This document shows, in pieces, positions 25,101 to 40,100 of a stretch of 64,000 bases of DNA. Within the stretch, counting starts at the first letter, position 1, and every line of letters begins with the position of its first letter. Where the stretch lies: positions 50,262,807-50,326,806 of the forward strand of contig CM076139.1 in the NCBI GenBank assembly GCA_038025085.1, read 5' to 3'. The notes beneath the pieces were generated by a model. That model did not search any database and had not been told where the DNA came from. It worked only from the letters and a program-made list of their open reading frames with translations. This stretch comes from Tetragonia tetragonoides (Eukaryota; Streptophyta; Magnoliopsida; Caryophyllales; Aizoaceae). The translations under genes were made by a program, and so were the position numbers.

Positions 25101-28100
25101 CTCAGTTGCGGTATGGTAGGGATCTACGTTTGAACGAGGTTAGTGTTTCCACCACCCTGTTTAATGAAGGAACATAACTTATTTGTTTTAGCCATCGTTG
25201 GACTGTATGGATATTAGAACTTAGTCCAAAACACAGGAGTGATCTGCTGGATTTACATTTTACAGGCTGGTTGGGTGTAACGATGAGATAGAGATCTTTC
25301 CAACCAGGGGAAACTCCAAATTTCTAATCAATTTCATTGACCTATTCCAAAAATTACATAGCATTGGGGGGGGGGGTATTTCTAACCTGCTATACGACTG
25401 GGTACGAGAAATAAATAAAATAATTAAATCTCTACTTGCCAATTAATAATATAGAAATATCCTTAGATCTGCTATCCTAAAAAATAGTCTTTGATTTTGA
25501 GTATAGGAGAATCATCTAAGATACAATCGTTTCCCGAAACTACTAAAATCTTGCTAAATCTTAATGTGCTTCTCCTATTATTCGACTTTACATCAGAATG
25601 CTTCAAATATATTACTCATTTCTTCCTTTGCTTGGCTAGTAGATTAGTTGAACATAAGTACTTTGTAGATAAGAAAATTTGTATTTAAGAGAAATGAAGC
25701 AGCTGATACAACCCGTTGATAAGGAGTCCTCAAAAGACATGCTAAACTGCATATCACCTCACTGGTGTACTGATGTCTGTTGTTAGTGGTAGATTCTACC
25801 ATGAAAGCACCAGCCACTATAGCCGTAAAGAAGCTAACTACACCATCCGACTCCTACCAAAGTGTGAGTTATTAAACATACGTCGAACCTTGCATAATCA
25901 ATATTCTTCAAATATTGATTTTTTGTTCAAGAATGATACCGTGGCATGTAAGATGTTCTTCTTTCTGTAAAATCTATTTCAAGTAATTGCGAGAATATGT
26001 TTTAAGAAAGTCATCTCTTTGTTGTTTAAAAATTTCACCTAGTAATAAGAGATAGTTGCAAGGGAGGTTGTACTGGAAGAAGAGTCCGGGGAAGAATTTA
26101 AACAGTAAAGACATGGGAAGGGTTGTGAAATAGCCAAAACCCCTAACCAAGTATCTTTTTTTAGATAAAGAGAAAGTATATTAATATAGTGTCAAAGAGC
26201 ACATGAAAGAGGACAAGATATTCTCCCAAAGAAGTCTAATTACAGATTATGCCAATTATGCTGGACAGTAGTAGTGGTGTACCCCCTAAATGCGCCACTA
26301 GCTCTAGCCCATAAAGATGCTAGATAAGTGAACCGATCCCAAAGCATATCATTCAAAATGGACACCCATCGAAAGTTCTGGCATTCCTTTCCAACCAAAG
26401 ACACCAAAGAATTGCAAAAACTGCATTTGGCCACAATAAACCCTTCTCTTGTCTTCTCCTAAAAGCCACACAACACATTCGAAGGAACTCTTCCACACTC
26501 GAAGGGTTAATCCACTCATTCCCAAAAATCCCAAACAACCTTCCCCAAATACGATGTGCATAATCACATGTAAGGAACACATGTACTGCTGTCTCAGAAC
26601 TTGCCTGGCAAAGAAGAAAAAATCAGGGGAAAGAGCCACCCCTGGTCTCCTCCTCTGGCGTACATCATTTGTGTTCACCCTATCTGAAGCAAGGGTCCAC
26701 ACCAAGGTAGCACGAGTACGGGTACGCGGACACGGGACACGGGACACGACAATTCTCAAAATCCCGGATATGCGAATATGTCAAAGAAAACACTAAATAG
26801 AAAATATATTAATGAAAACAGAAAATGATATTCCCACATGTACTAATTGTGCCTTGAAAAAGAGTGAACAACGAATATAGAGAGAGAGAGAACCAGAAGA
26901 AGTGTCGGCAGAATGGAGGAATTTTAGGGTTTAGAAAATTTTGTTAGAGAGAGAACCAGACGAAGTGTCCCAAGTGTCCAAGGCATGTCAAAGTGTCCAA
27001 TACGTTTGGACACGGGACACGACACCCAATATGGAGTTTCCGTGCTTCCTTGGTCCACACAAATGCCCACACTTTAAGGGGCACCTTCGATTTCCAAACC
27101 AAGTATCATCCTGGAGACAAACCCAAACAAATCTAACCATGGGCAAAAAAGTTAAGCAATACTTGTAGGGCCTCAGCCATCGCGTAGTTGATTCCTAGCA
27201 TCCCAATTGTTTCAATGGAGGTGGCAGTTGCTGAGGACCACTTACGTCAGAGTGGATTTGGTTACAAGGGAAACAGTTACAACCACTTTCCTACCACCTC
27301 AAGAAGTTCCAAAGTAGAGAAAGTGTGTCGTTTTGTCTAACACCTCAAGAAGTTCCAAACAAAGTCCTATATTAGTCATGAAAGATGATTGAGAAGGGGA
27401 CATAACCATGCAGCCTCTAGTCCCGTGTTCCAACAAGGAGTAAAGCCCTTCCTACCAATCACCATATTCAAAAAACCCGACAGCAAGCCTTCTTTTTAAA
27501 ATTAAACTTTTCTATCCCTGTCTCTGAACATCACACACCCTCTCATTAGCAATAAGAGCTGCATCCAGGACTTTTCTCCTTTTGAGTCTTTGATATCGTC
27601 ACCCAATATTAAACTGAAGATGCTGATATTGGAAAGGACCTGACGGATGATATTATAAATGCCGGTGTCTTAGCTAAAGGGGTTTGAAATCCTTGATTTC
27701 AGAGACTGTTCAGTTACAGGGATGAAGTGGTGAATGTAAAATCATTACTTCTACCCAGAATACAATTATTTATACAACTCGAAAACCATGTGCAGATCTA
27801 TGATATCTGAAGAAAGGCCAAAGTACTAACATTTTTGCTCTTTCTGAAGCGATTATACGTTCCATGAAATGGATGGCTATCGCCTGACTTTGTCAGAATA
27901 GTGGAATGTTCCCCAAGTATAACATTTTTGTCAAGTAGTATTACTTAATTTTTTTGTCTGTTGAAGGAAGCTAGCTCTCTTACTTGCATCAAAACTTTTC
28001 TAGGTCAGGCGCCTTTTGTGCTCTGCAAGACCTGTGCCAATTCAAACATCCGTTAATCCCACTGCGTCAGATCAGGACCTGCAACAGGTATGTTAAGACG

Positions 28101-31100
28101 GAATTTTGTATTTTCAGTTGCATTGAGTGCTCATTCCTCTTGTTTCTTTGAGTATCTATGGATGCTGATATTCCTCTCTTTAACTTGAAACTGTACTTTA
28201 ATCAAATATTCTGTTTTGATGTGACATGATGGCTTAAGATCCACAACACTTATTTCCCACCTTTATTGCTAAAGCATTATGTATGGACTATGGTGTGCTC
28301 ATTTGGGGAACAGAAGCCCTTGATTTCCAGAATATATCAGTACAATACAAGAGCTAAGAAAAGAGGATTATAAAAAATATCTTCTGAATATGGCTGACAT
28401 ATCCAGTTGTTGAAAACAGTTCTCCAAACTCTTGTTAATGTAGGAAATTCTAGCTGACTCATTTACAAGTTCTCATGAAATACAAAGTAATAGAACTTAA
28501 GTTACTTTTGTTTTGTAGATAAGAACACAGGTATTAATGGACATAAGGCCTGGTCTTCCACAGGAATAAATGTTGGGAGATTACAAGAAATAATAGAGAT
28601 GGGCAATGAAACTAATTTTGGTGTAAAGTTGGCCCAAATGTTGCTTTTTAACTTACGGGGAAGGAAGAGGAGTGGGGTGCAGAACTCCTCCCAAAAGAAA
28701 GGAGTGTTTAACAAAGAACTCTGTCTTTCCTTTCTCTGTATTGCTGTCAATGAATCCCTATTGGTTTGTTGGAAGCTTAATTTAGTGCTTGGGAAACACC
28801 ACGAGCTTGTGTCCAGATAGACAACTTCTTTAGAAGGCAGAAGTGCCTCTTAAGGTGCGGGCATTTAGCTTTGGATAGGATTAATATTAATGATTTGCCA
28901 AAGAAGGATGCCTGCTGGCCTAAGACTATCACCGGATATTTATTTGCTTTGCCGGGCAAGTAGCGAGACAGCAGAACATGTCTTCTACCTTTGGGGTAAG
29001 ATGTTTGGTGTGGTTGGGAAGATGGGTGTTTCCTGTTACTGTGATGGAGTTTTTACAGATTCATTCTCTGGGTTTCTGCTGTGGCGTTATGCAGTGTTCG
29101 CAGTTTTATAGTGTGCATTTGGTTGAAGAGGATAGCAAGAGTGTTCAATGGAGTTTCTGTTTCTCTTTGGATGCTTTGTGATAGAGTTACATTACGTATT
29201 TAGCATCCTTATGGGCTAGGGCTCCAAAAGCGTTTCGGAGCTACACAATTACTGAGATTCAGCGGAATGGGCCTAGAAAGGGGTCAATTTGTATATCATA
29301 ACCTCCTTATGTTTGAGTGTAGTAGGCTGTTGCTTGCCTTTTGTTATGTTTGGGCTGTTGAGGAGTCTACGAACGTGGATGTTTGATTTTGGTTATTAGT
29401 AGCCGGTCAACGAGATGTATCTTCTGGTTTAGCCAAAAAAAAAAAACGAGATGTATCTTCCCAAAAGAATTATATATTTTCTTGGATCTAAAGAAAAAAA
29501 GCTTTAGCTTTCTCATGAAGGATTGCTTTAGTGAAATTAAGTAGCCAATGGATGGAATTGGAAACATACGCCACGGGCTTTGGGTAGTAGTTATAAAACA
29601 TAAATAAAACATGTCACAATGAGTATTTTGAAGCTGGAACTGGAAAAGGATAGACAGCTTGCTTGCACAGCTTGACCTGGTTTTTGGCATTTTTGGCAAT
29701 TTTTGTTTGGTGTCTGAGAAGCAATAGCATTATGGGATAGATGGAAGACATATTAGTAATGTATCAGACTATTAGCCAACACTTTCCCTCTTTTGAAACC
29801 TTGTAATGAACACTCAGAAGTTACTTAGTTTAGACAAAATTTGGTGAATTGTGTTCTATGGGATTGGAGGTGTGATGAAGTTCATTTTATTAATTGCCTA
29901 AAAAAGGAGAAGCAAGTGGGTAGAGGAATGGAGGAGATTTGGTTGAAATTGTCCTTGCCCCTTCCCAACCCAGCATATGATACCTGCAATCCTGCATTTA
30001 GTTTGAGTCTGCAAATGCCGGACAATAGTTGCAGGGCAAACAAAACTCTCCCTAACGTCAAGAACTGCCTCCAAAAATCTGTGCAAATTCACAATTCAAT
30101 AACAGTTGAAGACAAGTCTCACTATCACAGTGGTATAGCACACGCACGTCAGGGTAGATAGACTGGCTATGCTACGCCTCTCCATCACACCATATCATAT
30201 GAGTGTGATATATACCAAGGTCCAAAGGGAAACTTACACTTTCAAATTAAAATTTTTGTATGGGGAACGAAAGATGGTGAAGGAAGGAGTTGCGGAAGGG
30301 ATTTGCACATAGCACTTCTTTTATTTAATGAAGTAGTATTCTGTTAAAAAAATCGACGAAGCATCAATACTTGATCTTTTTCCATCCATGCACACAAATA
30401 TGCTGGCCCTGAATGTGATTTACAAAACTGCTTCCTCAATCGCATACTTGTTTCACTTAGGGATATAGGTGAACTAGTACCCTCTAATAATAGGTCACAA
30501 ACAACCTCACCGAAGTTGTTCAATAAGTGAATGACTTTGAACATGCTTGGCGCCTTAGCCAAAATACGCTTGTATTTTTTCAAATTGTGCTTAGCACGTC
30601 CGTCCACTCATATCTGATTTGTTGAGCTGGCTCAACGTCTCAACCTGACTATCCGTGAATTTGAGAGTAGAGAGAAATTCATAATAGACATGCTGTTGCA
30701 ATTTGCAAAGTTCAGTTTTATGTGAATGGTGATTTTATTATTATCACAGCTTTTTGGTTGAGTAACAAGAGTATTCCTTATTTTCTCTTAAAGGCTCAGT
30801 TATGGCAGCTCGCGCAAAGGACAACTGCTCTTCCTTTTGGTCGTGGAGCATTTACTGTGGCCACCACTTGCACTCTTTTGACCGAGGTAATTATACCTTA
30901 TCAAGATCTGTTGTATTAGTGAAAATGTATGGATTTTCTACAAGTCTATTTTCTGTTTGAAAAAGATTGTTTGTGTTTAATGAAAATCCAATTTTTTTTT
31001 GCAGGCACTCACAGTCCCAAAGCTTGTTTTGGCTGGACGGTTGCCTGCTCAGCAAAATGCAACTGTATGTAGAGATAAATTGCATTATAACTATTTGTTT

Positions 31101-34100
31101 CTCTCCTTCTTTCGAGCGTGGTGGTGGTTGTAAGTGTTACTGGTCTTCTAGCTAGGAATTCTCTGGACAACAACTAGTCTGGTTCTAACATGCATGCAAA
31201 TTGTCGAAATTGTTTCTCTTATATGTTTAAGATCGTGTTGAATGTATAACCAAATTCTTTTTGTCATCCTTGAATTTGCATGTTGTATGAGCACAAGGAG
31301 TCATGAGTACAGCCAATTTTATGCTTAAACCAACCAAGTTCTAGTACTGAATATGTAGAAGGTGCAGCATGTTAATGGCATTTTTTCTCATTTCTGTTTT
31401 AATTTTACAGTATTATATTTGGCAAACCATTTCTAGATTATCAAATTTTATATGATTTTTTGTATATATCATCTTTCCATTCTCCTGGCACTAAAGTTAT
31501 GCAATTTTATCTTAACTAGTCGATATTTAATCTTGTCATTTTTAAAGAATAATATTTCTTTTCTGACAGGTTAATTTAGACCCAAATGTACGGAATTTGC
31601 AAGAGCTCAGGGCTTGGCCTGAGTTTCACAATGCAGTTGCCGCTGGATTAAGGCTTGCACAGTTTCAGGTTTATCTTGTTTTTATGGTGTCACTGGCAGC
31701 TTGTCCAATGCTATGACGTCTGATAAATTATGTGTAAATTGAGTAGATATCTAGTTTCTTTCTCTTCTTCATTTATGTTAAAATCATGTGTCAACTTGAA
31801 GAATATGTATTTCATGAGGAACTTATGACTTCTTTTATTCTTCCCCATGCAGGGTAAAATGTCTAGAACTTGGATCATCTATAACAAGCCTGAGGAACCA
31901 AATGCTATTCATGCAGGTCTTCTCCTTGCACTGGGATTACATGGACACCTAACTGTTCTAACAATAAGTGACATATTCCACTACTATCAAAAGGTATAAT
32001 ATTACATGGTTATCCACTTATCCTTCTTGTGTTGTTTGTGCATTTGTGGATGACTGTATCTCAACTTATTTTTTATTTTATTTTCAGCCATATAGGTATA
32101 TTCATTAGCTTATTTGTCACTTGTGCCTTTGAACCATTCCCCAAGATAAGGCTGCTTTCGAAAGTATTTTCCAGATTAGGCTAGGTTGTAAAATATTTCC
32201 CACCTTGGTGTTCAAGTAGGTTTGGTACACGACAAACCGGAATTCTATTTTGTGCTGTCCAGTAAAGTTTAACCATCAAAGTCACTGTCTGATACAGTGA
32301 GTTTATGCCAGCAAGCGTGGAACAGTTAAAGTCGCACTCGGCATTGGCGAGTTTATTTGGATAAAGCCGCCATTGGTGTTAGAGTTTTATATCTGATCCT
32401 CCCCATGCGCGTGACAGGTCACAGGTGTGATCTTGTGAGTTGCCATTCAATTTGGCGAGGGTTAAAGTCGCTATTGGTATTGGGCCATTGGCAATGGCGA
32501 TTTATGTCTGATGAGCAAAAATACAAACAAATTCATCAAGGCTCGTGTGTTGTGAATCTATGTGGACAGTGGGCACCAGGGTGAGAATTATTTCCCAACC
32601 AAGCCTATTCTGAGAAATTAGTTTGCTAAATAAACCTATATCAGGTAATGTTTCATGTTTCGAGGCTAGCCAATACATGGACATATTAGGCTCGTTGTTC
32701 ATTTTTCAGATAATTTTTTTTTGATGTATCAATGCATTACAATTTACAAGAGTTAGAACAAGACGTCCTCCTGAATAATCAAAACAATAAAGTCCTTATT
32801 CTGATTGATTGTGAGGGTCTCAACAGCCCTAAGGATACTTGTATGGTTGTGATGTGGCAACTAGTTGCCTTTTAATATACTTTATTTTGCTGTTCGGAGA
32901 AAAAGAAAAAAATATATCCCTGCTGTCTCTTTGTAATCAATAGAGATACCTGTAGAAGAACTCTCTGAGCAAATACCCAACCCAATGCAAGTACACCGAT
33001 CTTCTCCAAACCCTTATCTTCCAGATGTTATTTACTGCGAAAAATTCAATTGTTTCTCTTCATCTACATACCCCAGACAACAACAAACAGCGCATCTCCG
33101 CATGATCCTACCTGCCTTCTTAGATTTAAGGCCTTTGTTAAATCTATAACATTATGAACAAGCTTGAGGGCAATGAACTATTTCCGGAAAGCCCCAAACA
33201 ATGACATCCATATCCTTACGCAAACAGACAATGTAGAAATGCTCATTCGTCTCCATGTTTTTAAAGTGCATCCTACAAACATCCTGCGAGATGATTTTTC
33301 TGTGGCTTTTGTCACTCCGAAGATCGTTGATGTCAACTCTATTAAGCATCGCTGCCTCCGCGTCCAGAAGTGAGGGGGATGGAGCATGTTCATGCTTCTA
33401 TCTTTTCTAAAAGGTGTCCTGTAACTAAGTGCAAGTTGGTATTGAGCTGAGCCAATGAAGAGTGTAGTAGTGAACATTTGTGTGAAAGATGTTCAAGAGG
33501 CTCAGATATGGGAGCTAGGGGGTTACAATACTTACAATGTAGTGGAGCTCTTGTATTCAGGGGATGCTACGTACCTGGTTACTTTAAGATCGGGTTATTT
33601 ACTTGGTTTCTCGTGAGCTCATGTCGACGGGACCTTCATGACTTTTCTATTATGGATGTTCAGTGGAACTGGGCCAATCTGTAATAAGCTCCCTTTTTAA
33701 GGACTGTGTGTCCTCTAAGACCTTATTATTTCTGATTTATCAATAACTTTTTATATATATTTAAAATTTTAAAATAAACAATCCAAAACGTACTGAACTA
33801 AACTCTCCACGTGTTTTATTTAGTGATTAGATCGAGTTTTTATCGAAAGAGTGCAATTCTCGATTTTAGTGGTGATCGCTTGATGTATATATCCTTCCAT
33901 GCTATCCAGACCTCAAAATTGTTGAAAGAGAAGGATGTGACAGTGAGGGATCTTTTTAACTTGGTACAATAAGGGAGCTACTTATAGATTTTACCCCGTA
34001 AGTAGGGGCAAAAGTTGGTATGAAAAATATTGCACTATTTTGATACCTCTTCCTACTGTCTTCAGAATCAGAATCGTACAATTGGTACTGTGGTTGGCTG

Positions 34101-37100
34101 AACATCATGTAAACTCTGACAACTTCATGCTTCATGAGTTGATGATCATATCATATGCTTGCCAACCTCATTTTTCTTCTTGTTTTAGGGACACGAAAGC
34201 ACAACTGTTGGCTTAATGCTTGGCCTGGCAGCATCATACAGGGGTACTATGCAGCCAACTATGTCCAAGGTGACGCACATTTACTAATGTTGCATTTTCC
34301 ATTCTTCTGTAACGAGCATTTAATATATTCTGGATGGGTGTTTGAAATTCTTTCCTTCCAAATCGCTAAAAGGAAAGAAGAAATAAATCCTTCTGGAAAT
34401 ATGAGAAAACTAGGACACACTATTTGAAGATGCCCTATAAGCATGAATCTGAGGCACACTAATGTGGTAGATCAGAAGCTGAGTGTAGGTCCTAAAACTT
34501 TTTCTTATCTTAAAAAGAAGCTGAGTGTAGGTCTCTTACTCAAAAACTTTCTAGAGTAACCCAAGTAAAATTGGTATGTTTAGTTCTACAACCGCTCGTG
34601 CTGATAAAAACAATGGGTAATTGAGCTAGTTTCAGTTGGAGTTTCTCCAACGCTTGGCTAAGAGATGTTTGATGAGGGCTTGGCAAATTACCGTTGGAGG
34701 GGGTCTGTAACCAAGAACAATCTGGCACGATTAGCTAAATAGCCAAGAGAGGGCAACAGAAAAAGGCGAGAACAACGCATCCCAATTCCCACAATGGTTA
34801 TCTTTGTTTATGTCGTAGATATACTAGTATTTTTTTTTTTTTTTTTGTGACAAATGTGCCATCACTAGTTAGTAACCATCATATGAGTCTTGTTTTCTCT
34901 TAAACTGAATAATAAATATTTACAATATATGAAAAAAAGTTCTTCAGTTAACAGATTAGGACAATGTATGTTGGGCAAATTAATTTTTTCTTTTAGATAA
35001 CATGGGTATCCAGGCTTTGGTTGATTTATCCCCTGGCCCTGAGGGGACTCGAACTTGGGACCTCTGGAATAGATCTCAGAGGTCTGAGCTACCCCCTCAG
35101 GGTTATGTGGGGTAAATGAATAATTAGAAAAGGAAAAAGGACATTCTTGCTGAGATCAAGTAGACTTGAAAGAAAGAGGATAGTAGCTGAGATTTTTCTT
35201 TCATACTTACCCGTTGCCTTGTTGCTGTGTCTTTGATTGTTATTATATAGATTTCTGGTCTGCACTCACATGCTCAGCATCCATCATTTTTGCGGGCACT
35301 TGATGTGTACTATATATTTTCATGTAGATACACATTTATAAATCTTAAGTCATGATGAGTTGTGCTCTGGTTTCGATGTTCCTTGCAGTCCTTCTATGTT
35401 CATTTACCTGCCTATCATCCGTCTTCCTTCCCAGAGCTTGAAGTTCCAACACTTCTGCAGGTAATTCCTCCTGTCATCACAACCTGCTTTTTGGATCTCC
35501 CATACATGATAGTGCTTCATGGATTCCCTGAAATCTGTTTGATGGGCCCATAAGAAACTGAATTCCTTCTATCTAAAAGATATCCTGAGTTGGTGAATAA
35601 TTGCCTGTCAGGCTGTCACCTGAATTTCTTAACCACTGTCTGCTTTTCTAATTTTTAGGCTAATTTTTTTATTCTTGATATATGAGGAGTTTCTGTTATC
35701 AATTATGCTGTCGCACAATTACTGAGTAATGGTGTGAAATTTATTGTTGAAGTGGGAGCCCTTCTTCTAAGACATGAATGCAGTCTTTGATAGTTTGATT
35801 CCTTGATTTTCATTTATATAATCGACTTTTTTTATGAGCCCCCAAATTTAGTGTCACTGGACTGTGGATATTGGCAAAGATTTTAGGGTCTTTCGGTAAC
35901 AACCTTATTGATAGGCTCTGTTAGGTTAATGTTGCACACATCTTGACCTTCCCAGACCTGGCCTGAGGCATGATCTAACTGGGTACATGTATACATGTCT
36001 GGATTCCTCTTTTATCATTTCTTCTTTTGTTTGGTTTTACAGTCAGCGGCGTTGATGTCCCTTGGGCTCCTTTTTGAAGGATCTGCACATCCCCAGACGA
36101 TGCAGTTTCTCCTGGTATACCCTGTCTTCACTGCTTCATTACTTAGTTTCAGCCACTAGTTCTCGATTTTCATCATAACATCAGTAATCATACTACGGTT
36201 AAGTTGTGGAGAAGTATCTGAGAATCTTGTGTAAAATGTGTGAAGGCCAATCACTATTCCTGCTCTTATATTATAATAATTTGCTGAAGTTTGCTTACCG
36301 CTGTAAATTGGCTAACATAGGTGCAAACAGCCAAATACAATTTCAATATTCTGAGTTAATGTTTTATTTTGGATAAGAGTACAAGGTAAGCACTTGTTCA
36401 AGATATTTGAAGCTCGAAACATTTCGGAAGACCATATGTCTGTTTTTGTCTCACTTGTTGTCTATGAAGCACGGATACCTTGAATGGGTGCCGTATCGCG
36501 TGTCCGACACCTGGACATGACACGACACCAGGACTCTACACCTAACAGGCTTTTCTCGTCTTTGAATGACGCTTCCCTGTGTCTGTGTCGTGTCCGTGTC
36601 CGTATTCGTGTCCATGCAACCTAGCTAGTTGTTATCCCTATATACTCCATCGCAGTTACTTTTTCAGATGCTGAATCCCATAGCTATTTCGTTGTTGTTG
36701 GTCGATCATATGTAGTTTTACAAAGTAAATCTGTGATTATATTCCTTTTTCCGTTGTGATATGTGGAATGAAGAAACTGGGGAGAGGGTTGGAGGCTGGT
36801 TGGCAATTTTGTTCTGAAGTAGTACCAGGATATTTGCATTTTAGAATAGGAGTTTCATGTAAACTTCCTGTTACATTTATTGCTGTGTGATGGTTCTGGT
36901 TATTTGCTGCCATGGGGAAGACTTGGGAGTGTCCAGCCACTGTTAAAGAGATCACGCAAGTAAGATTAGGGGGGAGGAAGGAGAAGAGATTGCTGTGAAA
37001 GAATACTAATTTGCAATCCTATGGTGTATTTCGCTTGAGAGGAATGCTAGAGTTTTTCCAGGCATTTCTATGTCTGTGGATATGTTGTGGGATAGGGTAG

Positions 37101-40100
37101 TTTGCCTAGCCTCTTTGTAGGCTAAGGCTACTGCGTGTTTTCATAGCTATCCTATTACGCATGTTATGCTGCATTGGGCTGATTTGTAATTAGACTCCTC
37201 TTGAGGACTCCTTGTCCTCTTAGGATGTACTTCTTCTTTCTATGAATACATACTTTTTCATATGTTAAGAATAATTTGCTGTGTGATGGTTCTCTGGTGA
37301 GTTGCCTGAGTAACCTCTCAAGTGTAGAGCACATTTGTATATGTCGTGGTACGAACATTATGTATGACTCCTCAAATCACTATCTTTATCTAAAAGAAAA
37401 AAACATTATTACGCATGACTAGTTGTTTCTTTTCCTTTTTTGGCAGGCTGAAATTGGTCATAGAAGTGGTGGTGACAATGTGCTCGAGAGGGAGGGATAT
37501 GCTGTTTCTGCTGGATTTGCACTTGGACTTGTTGCTTTGGGTATGTCTGATTAGGTTCTGTTTTTGTAAAAATATGTATGATTCTCATTGAATATTACCA
37601 ATTGTAGGTCGAGGTGAGGACAAGTTTGCATGCATGGACACTTTGGTTGATCGGCTCTTTCATTATGCTGGTGGAAACTTTAACGTATGTATCAGGAATT
37701 TGCTTTGTGTCTGCTCTATGTTCCAGTCTTTGGTTTTTATGAAAATAAATGCTGACTGAACCTGTAAGTGTTGATTTTGTTGTCAATTAAAGTTCTTGCC
37801 ATTTGTCTTTGCTAGGAAAAGTCCCGGTTGACACCAGTAACGGATGAGCACAGCCGGGGGGCTGGACGGGTATTGCAAAAGAATACCTTTTGAATGGTGT
37901 TATATCTTTGTCTTTTGAGATTGTCATGTCTAAAGGCTCCCTCTCTTTATGGTTTTCGTCCCTAGATGTTGGATGGTGTCCCTGTCAATATTGATGTCAC
38001 CGCACCAGGAGCTATAATTGCATTAGCTTTGATGTTCCTGAAGGTATTTATTTATGCAATTCGAATGTTATGTTTTAGTAGTTGGTAACCCTAAGGGGGC
38101 AGCTCGGCGCTCAGCTGGTAAAACCTCTGAAATTTGTTCTAGAGGTCCCAGATCCAAGCCTCCTCAGGGCCACTGGAGGTTTTCCTGATCGCTAACTTAT
38201 GGGCCCATGGGATTAATTGGGCAAAGCTCGGATACCCACTTTATCTAAAAAAATAAAAATATATTATGTTGTTTAAGATTTTCTTTCATAGATTACTATA
38301 AATAACTAATTCGTTGGCTTAATTAATTAATTATTTATTTTCTTATACATGTTTTTTTTTTTTTTTTTTAAATCATATGTTCGATGTTCCAGCAACTGCT
38401 CTATCATGTCTTCGTTGTTTGAGTTAAAGTTTCGACTATTGCTCATGAGAAGTTCTTGCAACTTGCTGGATTTTCCTAACTAGCTCGATACATGCTTCTT
38501 TCAGACTGAGGCAGAAGTGATAGTTTCGAGGCTATCCATTCCACAAACAAATTTTGAGCTGCAATATTTGAGGCCTGACTTCATCATGCTTCGTGTCATT
38601 GCACGTAATTTGATAATGTGGAGCAGGTCTGATGTCAACCAGTAATCTTTTGATTTTAAGGCGTCATTAGTTTTTTCAGCTAGTTAATGCCCTTTGCGCA
38701 TGCAGGATTAACCCATACAAAGAATGGGTCGAGTCCCAAATTCCTCAAGTTGTGAAAGATGGTGTTGAAAATCTTGGTGATGACACAGCTGATATGGACG
38801 AAGTAGATGAAGAAGCAGTTGTGCAGGCATATGTGAATATAGTTGCGGGATCTTGCATTTCTCTTGGTAAGTTGGACTGCCTGAATTTTTTGCTCTTCTA
38901 GTAAAAGGGAGGAAAAAGAAATTTTTACTTTTAAAAGCTACTAAACTATGATTGGTCGTGTAGGGTTTAGTCATCAATTTATTCTATATAACATGGGTGT
39001 CCGGGCTTCATTCTGAAGTTAACGGTTAGGATAACCTCTTGTGGCCCTAAGGAGGCTCGAAGTAGCGACGTCTAAAATAGATCTCAGAGTTCAGACCTGC
39101 TGAGCTAAGGGTTAGTCATCATATGTATGCACCTATATAGTATATATATTGTCTCAAGATGGAATTTGTCAAGATGTCGTTGCACTGCCGATCTTAAGAG
39201 ATTAACAGTTGGAAGTCTTTTGTTTTATTTGGTGCTTCCTTTTTAAATATCCACCGTTGTTCTTTGAAACAAGTAATATATTTCTCCAATCTTAATGAAA
39301 TGTATCAACAATTTCACCTACTTCTAAGTTCAATCCAGCCAATCAAAACGTTGATCTTGTTGTCGTGTCCTACCACTTTTTCTATGATTTTCCCCTTCAT
39401 CTTAAATTCTAATCTTGTTTTGTCTATATACTTATTCGATCTTTTTATGCAAGGAAGTTCAAATCTAAGCATATCTAATTGCATGTATCCCACCTTAAAT
39501 GAGTTTCATATTTTGCTCATTTTTACCTTGATTGAATACAGTTATACTAGATGAAAGTAAAGCTAATCTTGCATATGACCGGGACATTTTTTATGAGCAA
39601 CGCAAGGTGGAGTGCAGGATATTATGTAATAGGATTGAGGGGAGCTCATTCATATATGCTTTATAGTATCTTGGGGGCAGCATTAGCATATAGAACTGAT
39701 GTGCTCTTTTCGGTCACTTGTGTCGAATAATTTTATGTGTACTGCTTTGCCACTTCTCATTTCAAGTTTTCAACTGGCAAGACTAAGAAAATGGCATACG
39801 GGGCCCCCTAATCTTTTTTAGGTCATGGTAAACTTTAGAGTTACAAGTATGCAAAATTCATATTAGGGCTATTGTGGCCAATCAATCCTTGTGAATTCTC
39901 TTGTCAAACTGCATAATATGGCATAATCTTTGGCAGACATCTGCAAGCATTTCACTCACTCGTGCCATATTGTAAGGAGTATCTTCACTAAACCATCTTC
40001 ATCCGAAAGCTTGCCTTCTTTGAAGGGTTTAAAAATATCTTTTCCAATGTTTTGAAGGATTGAAGTATGCTGGATCAAGAAATGGCAGTGCTCAAGAATT

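Noticed and set aside
26449..26796. 115-codon plus-strand frame
   Set aside because: It is antisense to a LINE and crosses into the nested hAT MITE, so it cannot be a real gene.
39264..39554. 96-codon frame in APC1 intron 26
   Set aside because: Hydrophobic, AT-driven translation with no domain, lying wholly in an intron.
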